A DNA stretch of 64,000 nt from Bacillota bacterium (GTDB taxonomy: Bacteria; Bacillota; Clostridia; Christensenellales; Christensenellaceae), in assembly GCA_023408315.1 (NCBI GenBank), contig JAEYKI010000006.1, positions 124,001-188,000 on the forward strand, written 5' to 3'. The notes below the pieces were generated by a model that saw only the letters and a list, made by a program, of their open reading frames with translations, did no database searches and was not told where the DNA came from. Each line of letters begins with the position of its first letter. Positions within the stretch are counted from its first letter, which is position 1. The translations under genes and the position numbers were made by a program. This document shows, piece after piece, positions 26,091 to 33,538 of the stretch.

Positions 26091-27200
26091 TCAGAATAAT
26101 TCAGGGAAAAGATCTTTCACTGTATCGGGCGTAGCCATAACGCCTTCGTACCAATTAATTTCTTTTTCAGGAGCTTTTCCGGTTACCAGCATATTGAACG
26201 CGTCAATGCAGGGCTGATATCCCTGGTTGAACGGATCCTGATCCAGACAAGCCTTAATTGTGCCATCGGCAACGTAAGGAGCAGACTCTGCCAGTACATC
26301 GTGGCAAACCAGCATAATGTCATTCTGTTTTCCAGCATCTTCAAGAGCTTTTGCAGCGCCGCTCGGGCCGCCGGCTGTTACATAGATGCCTTTCAGTTTC
26401 GGGTTTGCAAGCATTGCATTTGTAGCAATGTTGTAAGCTTCTTCGGCTTTGTCGTTGTTCTCAAATTCGCCGACGAGCTTCAGTTTGGAATTGGCATCCA
26501 GAACAGAACGGGCGCCTTTTCTTCTCAGCTCATGGCCCAGAACACCAAAGTCTCCGGTGATGATAATGTATTCGCCTTCTCCGCCCATTAATTCTTCAAG
26601 CTTTTTGCCGCACTGCTGGCCGCCAAAATCGCCGTCCTGGCCATAGAATGCGGTTCTCTCGGAATCCAGTCCAGGCTCGGTGTTAAACGCCATAACAATA
26701 ATGCCTGCGTCAACCGCTTTGTTTACAACCGGCGTCAGCGCTTCGGACAAGCCGAGCAGGCAGATCGCGTCGTATTTTGCGGCGATACAGTTTTCAACAA
26801 CACTTGACCACTTCTGCGCATCAAAGTCTTCCACGGAAATGGAATCAACAACGGCGTTGCGGCCTTTCAGCACTTCATTGGCAAATTGGCTGCCCTGAAG
26901 CACAGCGACTCCGAACGGATTGTTCTGAACCATAATGGAAGCAATTTTCAAAGGCTTTTCGGCAGCCTGGTCAACAGGCAGGGAAAGCAATTTTTTACCC
27001 TGAGGGGGTGCAAGCTCCGCAGCCGGTGTAAAAGCCGCAGATGCAGCAGCTTCAGAAGATGCAGGAGCAGCGGATGCTTCTGCCGACGCACTTGATGCGG
27101 CCGGAGCCGACGAAGCGGTTTCCGGTGCGGGTGTTGAACAAGATGTCACAAGCAGTACGCACACAAGAATCGCAACGAGAGTTACTAAACTTTTTTTCAT
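26091..27200 (-). CDS. Sugar ABC transporter substrate-binding lipoprotein
   Basis: 369 aa. Lipobox VTSC gives Cys21 as lipid anchor. Residues 22-75 are an Ala/Ser-rich linker. The binding-protein fold starts near PLKIASIMVQNNPFGVAV and is of the RbsB/XylF type. It binds a monosaccharide for the transporter completed by 24491 and 27271. Ligand not determined. Confidence 0.92.
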   Translation of the reverse strand: MKKSLVTLVAILVCVLLVTSCSTPAPETASSAPAASSASAEASAAPASSEAAASAAFTPAAELAPPQGKKLLSLPVDQAAEKPLKIASIMVQNNPFGVAVLQGSQFANEVLKGRNAVVDSISVEDFDAQKWSSVVENCIAAKYDAICLLGLSEALTPVVNKAVDAGIIVMAFNTEPGLDSERTAFYGQDGDFGGQQCGKKLEELMGGEGEYIIITGDFGVLGHELRRKGARSVLDANSKLKLVGEFENNDKAEEAYNIATNAMLANPKLKGIYVTAGGPSGAAKALEDAGKQNDIMLVCHDVLAESAPYVADGTIKACLDQDPFNQGYQPCIDAFNMLVTGKAPEKEINWYEGVMATPDTVKDLFPELF

Positions 27201-27270
27201 AATTTTTCCTCCCAGTATATTATATTTAGCCAGTTTTTCAGGCTAAATTGTATTCAACTTTATTTCAGTC

Positions 27271-28260
27271 CTAGCGGGCAGCGCGTTTTTTACGGATACT
27301 GTCTATCGCAACAGCGCCAATAATAACGCAGCCGATAATAATGGTCTGCCAATAGCCGGATACCGCCAGCAAAACAAACATATTTTTTAGTACGCCCATC
27401 AGCGCGGCTCCTATCACCACACCCAAAACATTGCCTTCGCCGCCCGACATACTAATGCCGCCTATAACCGCCGCCGCAATAACGTCCAACTCATATCCGC
27501 TGCCGAACGAAGGATCAGCACTGTTCATTTGGCCAACCAATATCAGCCCGCACAAGCCGGACAAGAATCCAGTAATCCCATACACCAGTATGGTTACCCT
27601 GTCCACCGGTATGCCGGACAGTTTGGCGGCCCTTGGGCTGTTGCCCACCGCATATACATTTCTTCCGGTTTGCGTATTGTTCGCAAATATAAATCCAACA
27701 ACTACAACAACCACCATCACAATAACGGTTACAGGCACAACTCCTATATATCCGCCGCCAAATACAGATATCCATGTTTTGGGATAGCTGATAGGCGAAC
27801 CGTTTGTAATCAAAAGCGCGCCTCCTTTGGCAATGCTCATCATGCCCAGGGTCGCAATGAACGCCGGTATGCCAACTTTTGCCACAAACAGGCCGTTTAC
27901 CATTCCGCACAGTACGCCCATGCCCAATATCAGCAACAAAACGATAATGGGGTCTGCACCTGTCTGTTTATAGATAAAGGCGCCAAACGTTGCCGATAAT
28001 GCAATAACCGATCCGACGGAAAGGTCGATGCCGGTTGTAATAATAATCATTCCCATACCAACCGCCAAAATGGCAATCAAGGAAAACTGTCTTAGAATGT
28101 TAAATATATTCAGTACTGTTGGAAATGTATCCGGCCTGGCAATAGCCATTAAGACACATAAAACAATCAATGCCAAAAGAACCGTCATTTCAGGTTTTGC
28201 CATCAGCATTCCGAATTTGGAGTCTCTTTTCAATTCATTCAATCTAGCCTGGGTATTCAT
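27271..28260 (-). CDS. Sugar ABC transporter permease (RbsC-like)
   Basis: 329 aa polytopic CUT2 permease with TTGIDLSVGS and GGISMSGGEGNVLG. It is the first gene of the transporter part of the locus, preceded by AGGAGG. About 40 nt upstream of its ATG lies the palindrome at 28299-28318, which overlaps a -10-like GATAAT. Some transcription from the upstream URO-D gene may also reach it. Confidence 0.93.
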   Translation of the reverse strand: MNTQARLNELKRDSKFGMLMAKPEMTVLLALIVLCVLMAIARPDTFPTVLNIFNILRQFSLIAILAVGMGMIIITTGIDLSVGSVIALSATFGAFIYKQTGADPIIVLLLILGMGVLCGMVNGLFVAKVGIPAFIATLGMMSIAKGGALLITNGSPISYPKTWISVFGGGYIGVVPVTVIVMVVVVVVGFIFANNTQTGRNVYAVGNSPRAAKLSGIPVDRVTILVYGITGFLSGLCGLILVGQMNSADPSFGSGYELDVIAAAVIGGISMSGGEGNVLGVVIGAALMGVLKNMFVLLAVSGYWQTIIIGCVIIGAVAIDSIRKKRAAR

Positions 28261-28298
28261 CGTGTTCCTCCTTAATTATTCAATAATATCACTAATTA

Positions 28299-28318
28299 AT
28301 AATGGCGCGTTCCATTAT
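28299..28318. promoter_or_regulatory. LacI-type operator (site a) before the permease gene
   Basis: ATAATGGCGCGTTCCATTAT, 8 of 10 paired positions, central CG. It overlaps a minus-strand GATAAT at 28314-28319, the same geometry as sites b and c. Confidence 0.6.
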
Positions 28319-28362
28319 CAAACCGTACACTTTGTTATTGCATAATCATAAAAAATAAATAA

Positions 28363-29625
28363 TTATCTGTTGTTATAGTCGTTTATTGCTTTAAAAATTG
28401 AGAGAATGTTTCCAACGGGCGTGCCGAACTGGATGTTGTGGATCGTATTGAATACGAATCCTCCTCCCGGAGCAAAAATCTCCAGCCGTTCCGTTACTTC
28501 CCGGTATACTTCTTCCGGCGTACCAAAAGGCAGGGTTTTCTGCGTATCCACGCCTCCCCCCCAGAACACGAATTGATCGCCGTATTTTTCTTTAAGCATC
28601 TTTGGATTCATACCCTCCGCGGAGCATTGCACGGGATTCAATATGTCCACTCCCGCCTCAGCAAGATCGTCCAAAAGATTTACAATTGAACCGCACGTAT
28701 GGTACATGGTTTTCCAACTGGTATTTTCATGTACCCATGCATTTAATTTTTGATGATACGGCTTATAAAACTTTCTATACATGGAGGGCGAGATAAATTC
28801 CGTACGCTGCGTACCAAAATCCGTTCCGCTGATTTGTACAACCTGAGGCATATCCCCAAGGGCGTCTTTGAGTTTTTTCAAGGTGCAAACGGCGTTTTCA
28901 AACTGCAGATCGTAAACATCCAGAATATACTGGGGATTGGTATAATGCGCCACCAACCAGTCTTCTACACTTCTTATACCTTTTGTTATCTTTTGGCCTG
29001 GACCCGGCAGCGCCGCCACATCCCCCAGGCCGCACAAAAAGTTCCCTAAATTAATCCCGTATTCTGTGTTGTTATAATAATACTCGGCCCTTTTTTTGAT
29101 ATCCAATACTACAGAATCGGGCATCACCGAAAAATCATTTTTAAAATCTTCCTTCGCATCCAGGTCCTCTTCTTCTATGCTTCCCTGCCGCACAATATTA
29201 TCAAAATAATATCCGTTCGCAGGTATTTTCGCGCTTGGCGGTACACTTGTATCTCCCATTGGATACACGTACGTATCGCCATGCTCGTCTGTTGTTGTTG
29301 AGAATCCTTCCCCAACCAAAAATTGATGTGCGCCCGGGCCGGTCCAAAGCTTCCACGCGTCGTTTTTGTAGCCGTAAACCGTATAGGGCGTGCCAACCCC
29401 AACTACATCTATTCCAAGCGCAATCCGGACGTCTTCTTCCACATCTCCCAGCACCTGCATGGGTTCATAAACTTTTACGGGCCGCTTTTCCAAGCCCAGA
29501 GCGTCTCTAAGCTCCAGAAGGGCAGCCGCAGAAATACCGCTAACCAACGAACTTCCCAGTTCGACAACAACTTTTTCCGGTTCAACATGGTTAAGCGTTT
29601 GAATCAATCTTTCTCTTGAATTCAT
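28363..29625 (-). CDS. URO-D superfamily protein
   Basis: 420 aa. N-terminal MNSRERLIQTLNH is the usual opening of URO-D-like proteins in sugar clusters. The zinc-type motif is MYHTCGSI (His-x-Cys), followed by GVDILNPVQ and WGGGVD. A third Cys near the C-terminus (GGFVFNTIHN) is missing. Possible methyltransferase or decarboxylase chemistry, but no substrate is known. Its own promoter and LacI-type operator b are directly upstream. Confidence 0.8.
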   Translation of the reverse strand: MNSRERLIQTLNHVEPEKVVVELGSSLVSGISAAALLELRDALGLEKRPVKVYEPMQVLGDVEEDVRIALGIDVVGVGTPYTVYGYKNDAWKLWTGPGAHQFLVGEGFSTTTDEHGDTYVYPMGDTSVPPSAKIPANGYYFDNIVRQGSIEEEDLDAKEDFKNDFSVMPDSVVLDIKKRAEYYYNNTEYGINLGNFLCGLGDVAALPGPGQKITKGIRSVEDWLVAHYTNPQYILDVYDLQFENAVCTLKKLKDALGDMPQVVQISGTDFGTQRTEFISPSMYRKFYKPYHQKLNAWVHENTSWKTMYHTCGSIVNLLDDLAEAGVDILNPVQCSAEGMNPKMLKEKYGDQFVFWGGGVDTQKTLPFGTPEEVYREVTERLEIFAPGGGFVFNTIHNIQFGTPVGNILSIFKAINDYNNR

Positions 29626-29690
29626 AATAACCAGTCCCTATTATTAAATTTGCGTTAATTGTGGTTAAAAAATAAATTTATAAAATGTTT

Positions 29691-29708
29691 AATTGGCACG
29701 TTCCAATT
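29691..29708. promoter_or_regulatory. LacI-type operator (site b) before the URO-D gene
   Basis: AATTGGCACGTTCCAATT, near-perfect 18-bp palindrome (8 of 9 pairs) with central CG. It overlaps the last 3 nt of the -10 box. Confidence 0.7.
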
Positions 29709-29733
29709 GTAACATATAAAAAAATAATGTCAA
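29706..29733 (-). promoter_or_regulatory. Promoter of the URO-D/transporter transcript
   Basis: Minus strand TTGACA (29728-29733), 16-bp spacer, TACAAT (29706-29711). Operator b covers the start site. Confidence 0.7.
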
Positions 29734-29752
29734 TACCATTTTTTGTTGTCCA

Positions 29753-30532
29753 TCACCATGCCGTATATGCCCCATCCACAGGTATTGCCGCGCCTGTAGT
29801 AAATGTGGACGCATCGCTTGCCAGATAAAGAACCACTCCATCCAATTCTTCGGGCAGGCCGGGTCTTTTCATGGGCGAAAACTCCATCCATCGGTCAACC
29901 CAATTCCCGCCTTTTTCAAAAAACGACTTGGTCATATCTGTTTTCATATATCCCGGGCATATTGCATTCACACGGATGTGATAGGGCGCCCACTCGCAAG
30001 CCAGGCTTTTTGTAAGATGGATCACGCCCGCTTTGGAAGCATTATAAGACGTCTGCGGCTGCGGCGTATTGACGATTAAACCAGACATAGAAGCAATATT
30101 GATAATATTTCCATAACCCTGCATAATCATTGCGCGCCCGGCGGCCTGGGCGCAGTAAAAAACCCCGTTCAAGTTAACATTGATTACCGCAAGCCAGTCT
30201 TCCGCGCTTACATCCTCCGCATTAACATGTTTAACAATTCCAGCGTTATTCACCAAAACATCAACTTTACCAAAAGCCTCCACAGTTTTCGCAATTAGTT
30301 CCTGGGCGTCAGCAGGCTTAGTAACATCGCATTTCATTGCCATTGCCCTAACGCCGAAACCAGATGCAATTTCATCCGCCGTTTTTTTTGCCAAATCAGT
30401 GTTGATTTCTGCAATCACAATGTTTGAGCCCGCCCCTGCAAGAGCCCTTGCCATTGATTGGCCAAGACCCTGCGCGCCTCCCGTAATAACAGAAACTTTG
30501 CCCTCCATAGTAAATTTGTCCAAGCTCCTCAT
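29753..30532 (-). CDS. SDR family oxidoreductase
   Basis: 259 aa classical SDR: TGGAQGLG cofactor motif, VNNAG, catalytic YNASK. Related to sugar/polyol dehydrogenases and FabG-like enzymes. AGGAGG precedes the ATG. Operator c and a TACAAT -10 lie in its leader (30629-30649). It is separated from the URO-D gene by the b promoter, so it may be its own unit or lead the longer transcript. Confidence 0.87.
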   Translation of the reverse strand: MRSLDKFTMEGKVSVITGGAQGLGQSMARALAGAGSNIVIAEINTDLAKKTADEIASGFGVRAMAMKCDVTKPADAQELIAKTVEAFGKVDVLVNNAGIVKHVNAEDVSAEDWLAVINVNLNGVFYCAQAAGRAMIMQGYGNIINIASMSGLIVNTPQPQTSYNASKAGVIHLTKSLACEWAPYHIRVNAICPGYMKTDMTKSFFEKGGNWVDRWMEFSPMKRPGLPEELDGVVLYLASDASTFTTGAAIPVDGAYTAW

Positions 30533-30628
30533 ATTAAAACCTCCTCATATTCATTAGCTTTAGACTTTTATAGAATTTAAATGTTTTTGGGCATATAATA
30601 AAAATTTAAATAGGCTGGATAGATAAAT

Positions 30629-30649
30629 CATTTGAACGATTCAATTGTA
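30629..30649 (-). promoter_or_regulatory. LacI-type operator (site c) with -10 box before the SDR gene
   Basis: CATTTGAACGATTCAATT (30629-30646), containing the perfect palindrome TTGAACGATTCAA. A minus-strand -10 box TACAAT (30644-30649) overlaps by 3 nt, exactly as at site b. No good -35 box was found. Confidence 0.55.
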
Positions 30650-30694
30650 ATGCTATCATAATATTTTAAATAGCGCAATATAATTACAAAAAAT

Positions 30695-30745
30695 TATTGG
30701 TACGTTAAAATTTTAATTGACAAAAAAATTATGCGCAATTAATAT
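30695..30745 (+). promoter_or_regulatory. Operator (site d) and promoter of the rightward SDR gene
   Basis: TATTGGTACGTTAAAATT (30695-30712) matches operator b at 14 of 18 positions. Just downstream are TTGACA (30717-30722), a 17-bp spacer and TAATAT (30740-30745). The operator lies upstream of the -35 box. Confidence 0.5.
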
Positions 30746-30801
30746 AAGTAGGTATCCAAGCCAATTCATTTTATAAAACCTATTATCAGAGGGCAAAAAT
30801 T

Positions 30802-31596
30802 ATGAAAGAAAAAAAAGTTGCTATTGTTACAGGCGGCACGCGCGGGATGGGTGCAGATATCAGTCTTGACCTGGCTGAAAACGGATATAGTATACTTGCG
30901 GTATACAAATCAAACCAGCAATCCGCTCTTTCATTCAGGGAAAAACTAAAAGACGCATCGCAGGAATCAGACATTTTTCAGGGCGACGTAAGCAAACAAA
31001 GGGATGTTGACGCAGTTGTGAATCAGGCGGTAGAAAAATATGGCCGCATTGACGTACTCATTAATAATGCCGGGATATTTGATTTTGTATTCATTGAAGA
31101 TATGACCGAAGACTACCTTGACCATATCCTGAGCGTCAATTTTAAAAGCCAGTTTTTAATGACAAAGGCCTGCATTCCCCATATGAAAAAAAATAATTAC
31201 GGCCGCATTATAAACGCTTCATCCATATCGGGCACCATTGCCGACGTGGGGCTGACAGGATACGGCGCAAGCAAGGCATGCGTAAATATGTTTACGGTAA
31301 TAGCCTCCGGAGAACTGGCGCCCTATAATATAACCGTAAACGCATATGCGCCAAGCATTATCCATACAGATCTGACCGATGAAATGATTCGCGAAAGAGG
31401 CGACGATCAGCGCAAACAGATTCCCCTGTACCGTTTTGGCGAGGGGCGGGAAGTAGCTGCTTTAACCACTTTTTTGGCTTCCCCACAGGCAAGCTACATC
31501 ACGGGCGAAATTATAGGCGTTGGCGGCGGATTCTTTAAGGTTCAAAACCCCTATCGCGCACACGAATATGTTATGGGAAAAGGCCAGTCAAAATAA
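30802..31596 (+). CDS. SDR family oxidoreductase (FabG-like)
   Basis: 264 aa. Cofactor motif TGGTRGMG, NNAG motif, INASSISG and catalytic YGASK. Most like 3-oxoacyl-ACP-reductase-type SDRs, which include many sugar dehydrogenases. It is transcribed rightward, divergent from the SDR at 29753, from the promoter at 30717-30745. The RBS region is AGAGGG. Substrate unknown; the shared operators suggest work in the same pathway as the neighbouring SDR and transporter. Confidence 0.87.
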   Translation: MKEKKVAIVTGGTRGMGADISLDLAENGYSILAVYKSNQQSALSFREKLKDASQESDIFQGDVSKQRDVDAVVNQAVEKYGRIDVLINNAGIFDFVFIEDMTEDYLDHILSVNFKSQFLMTKACIPHMKKNNYGRIINASSISGTIADVGLTGYGASKACVNMFTVIASGELAPYNITVNAYAPSIIHTDLTDEMIRERGDDQRKQIPLYRFGEGREVAALTTFLASPQASYITGEIIGVGGGFFKVQNPYRAHEYVMGKGQSK

Positions 31597-31651
31597 GCCA
31601 AAAGACATTGGGGAAGAAATAACTATGAGAATGCAGAACGATTTCCTTCCC

Positions 31652-31692
31652 TGCCTTTAAAAGGAAAACCGATATTTTTCCTTTTAAAGGCA
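31652..31692. repeat. Perfect 17-bp inverted repeat
   Basis: TGCCTTTAAAAGGAAAA (31652-31668) and TTTTCCTTTTAAAGGCA (31676-31692), 7-nt loop. It is 56 nt after the SDR stop codon. No U-tract follows on either strand, so it is not a standard intrinsic terminator, though it may act as one together with its internal T-run. Confidence 0.75.
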
Positions 31693-31694
31693 AA

Positions 31695-31778
31695 ATGCGG
31701 GTGGTATCAAACAGGCTGGGCGCAAACCTGAATGATTATGTTTTTAAGTATGGCGGCACTGTTGCCGGCGCACGGTAA
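31695..31778 (+). other. Possible 27-codon small reading frame or gene remnant
   Basis: ATG at 31695 to TAA at 31776 encodes MRVVSNRLGANLNDYVFKYG followed by GTVAGAR. The composition looks protein-like, but no convincing ribosome site is present and I do not recognise a family. It starts immediately after the 17-bp inverted repeat. Could be a degraded end of a lost gene. Confidence 0.2.
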
Positions 31779-31829
31779 TTTTGCGTATATCCATTTCAAA
31801 AATACTTCTTTTGTTTAATTTTTATGATA

Positions 31830-31855
31830 CAAAAAAAGCGGCAAAAACAGCCGCT
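31830..31855 (-). terminator. Intrinsic terminator of the DeoC-like gene
   Basis: Minus strand: AGCGGC, 7-nt loop, GCCGCT (arms 31837-31842 and 31850-31855), followed by seven T residues. It lies 15 nt past the stop codon at 31870. Confidence 0.9.
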
Positions 31856-31869
31856 GTCATTTAGGTGCG

Positions 31870-32592
31870 CTATTCCGCTTTTCGCAGGTCTATTCCATCC
31901 GTATGGGCAATTGCGTCTTGCATGATGGAAATTGCGGAAGCAAGCCCGATTCCAAACCGGACTGTACCCATTTTATACATGCGTATCAAGGTATCAAGGG
32001 AACGCACTCCACCGGCAACTTTTAATTTAATCCTGTCGCCCACCGTATTCTTCATAAGCTCCACATGATGCAGCGTGGTGGGCTCCGTGCAGAAACCCGT
32101 GCCGCTCTTCACATAATCCGCGCCTCCGTCCAAAACACATTTACAGGCGTCAACAATCTGCTCGTCAGAAAGCATCATCGCCTCAATAATCACTTTAAGC
32201 GGTATTGCCCCACAGGCTTTTTTCACGCTCCGTATATCAGCTGTCACCTCGTTAAACCTTTTCGATTTCAGCCACCCGAGGTTCATTACCATGTCCACTT
32301 CGCTTACGCCCAGTCCCAGAAAGTATTCCGTCTGCACAACCTTAATAGCGGTTGGCTCCTGCCCGGAAGGGTATGATACGGCGCCCCCAAATCCTGTTCC
32401 GGCCCCCCTCAGCTTTTCCCCAATCAACTGCGTATATGCCGGCCAGGTAAATGCACAGACAAAATTGTACTTCTTGCAGGCTTCTGCCAAATCGTCCACG
32501 TCCTGATAGGTCGCGTCTCTCAACAAGACAGAAGCGTCTATCATGTTGCTTACATCCTGTGCGAATAGTATATCTTTTTGATTTTTCTGCAT
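31870..32592 (-). CDS. DeoC/DERA-family aldolase
   Basis: 240 aa. Schiff-base motif DYVKSGTGF and the second lysine in IKLKVAGGVR identify a class I DeoC/LacD-type aldolase. It is clearly divergent from the DeoC at 22691. It is a single-gene transcript, flanked by its own promoter and terminator, and divergent from a UTRA-type GntR regulator. That regulator's likely operator sits between the -35 and -10 boxes. Substrate is likely the GntR ligand's pathway sugar, not nucleoside deoxyribose. Confidence 0.82.
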   Translation of the reverse strand: MQKNQKDILFAQDVSNMIDASVLLRDATYQDVDDLAEACKKYNFVCAFTWPAYTQLIGEKLRGAGTGFGGAVSYPSGQEPTAIKVVQTEYFLGLGVSEVDMVMNLGWLKSKRFNEVTADIRSVKKACGAIPLKVIIEAMMLSDEQIVDACKCVLDGGADYVKSGTGFCTEPTTLHHVELMKNTVGDRIKLKVAGGVRSLDTLIRMYKMGTVRFGIGLASAISIMQDAIAHTDGIDLRKAE

Positions 32593-32635
32593 TCCGTATT
32601 TCCCATCCTTTTGGTTGCTTTTCTATCCACAACCG

Positions 32636-32664
32636 ATTATAACATTATAATGTTTGTGCGTCAA
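32636..32664 (-). promoter_or_regulatory. Promoter of the DeoC-like gene with embedded operator
   Basis: Minus strand TTGACG (32659-32664), 17-bp spacer, TATAAT (32636-32641). The perfect palindrome AACATTATAATGTT (32641-32654) fills the spacer. Confidence 0.75.
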
Positions 32665-32677
32665 TATGATGTTTCTA

Positions 32678-32718
32678 TTGACTTTATGTATATTTTTATT
32701 ATAATAATTATAATGTTT
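32678..32718 (+). promoter_or_regulatory. Promoter and operator of the GntR/UTRA regulator gene
   Basis: TTGACT (32678-32683), 16-bp spacer, TATAAT (32700-32705). ATTATAATGTTT (32707-32718) follows and is identical to 32644-32655 in the divergent promoter. Confidence 0.7.
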
Positions 32719-32737
32719 TATGAAAGGGTTTTCTATC

Positions 32738-33466
32738 ATGTCTTCTGATAAAACACCTGTCTATTTAAAAATATACCGTTTGCTAAAGAGTGATATCCAA
32801 AACAACCGCAAGGTGGGAGACCTTCTCCCCGCGGAGCCAATGCTGGAGAAAAAATTCGGGGTCAGCCGGATTACAATCCGCAAAGCCATTCAATTGCTAT
32901 CAGACCAGGGCTTCGTATCCGTAAAACAGGGATATGGAACAACCGTCGCCAGCCCAAGGGCCGTCCACCGCCTGAACCATATCAATTCGGTAACCGAAAC
33001 TTTGCGCAAGGCGGGATTCCAGGTTTACTCCAAAAACATAAGCGTTGATTCTTGCATACCGGATAAAGATATCCTGCATCTGATGGGGGCTCCTGATGGA
33101 ACAGAATTCACCAGAATGCAGCGCATCATTATAGCAAACAATCAGCCTATTTCAATTGTCACAAATTATATGCTTCCAAATCTGGCGCCGGATTTATCGC
33201 AAAGTTTAGAAAATTTTGATTCCCTGTACGCTTTGTTGGAAAAAAAATACGCAATCTGTTTTGATTACGCGACCGATTATATCACTGCCCGTTCCGTAAA
33301 TTATCTGCAGGCGCAGGTTCTGCAGGTTCCGGACAAAACAGCGCTTATATCCATAAGGCGTGTTTTATATACAAAAAACACGCCTGTCATGTGCGACGAT
33401 TTATTGATTGAATCCTCCAGATACCAGTTTTCGGTCAATTTGTCGGGCAGGCCTCCCAAAGAATAA
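32738..33466 (+). CDS. GntR-family regulator, HutC/UTRA type
   Basis: 242 aa from the ATG at 32738, favoured because AAAGGG lies about 9 nt upstream; an in-frame ATG at 32720 has no ribosome site. The winged HTH at about 5-70 has LLPAEPMLEKKFGVSRITIR. The C-terminal UTRA ligand domain (about 95-238) includes LLEKKYAI and the final LLIESSRYQFSV. UTRA domains sense sugars or phosphosugars. It probably controls itself and the DeoC-like gene through the repeated ATTATAATGTTT sites. Confidence 0.9.
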   Translation: MSSDKTPVYLKIYRLLKSDIQNNRKVGDLLPAEPMLEKKFGVSRITIRKAIQLLSDQGFVSVKQGYGTTVASPRAVHRLNHINSVTETLRKAGFQVYSKNISVDSCIPDKDILHLMGAPDGTEFTRMQRIIIANNQPISIVTNYMLPNLAPDLSQSLENFDSLYALLEKKYAICFDYATDYITARSVNYLQAQVLQVPDKTALISIRRVLYTKNTPVMCDDLLIESSRYQFSVNLSGRPPKE

Positions 33467-33538
33467 ATCTGTATGCAAAACAGGTGCATCCAGATACATA
33501 TGCGCTCAGATTTTTAGCCGCACATTCCCGGTAAAAGG

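Noticed and set aside
31652..31692. Intrinsic terminator for the SDR gene at 30802
   Set aside because: Stem is strong, but neither strand shows a U-tract after it. Recorded as an inverted repeat instead.
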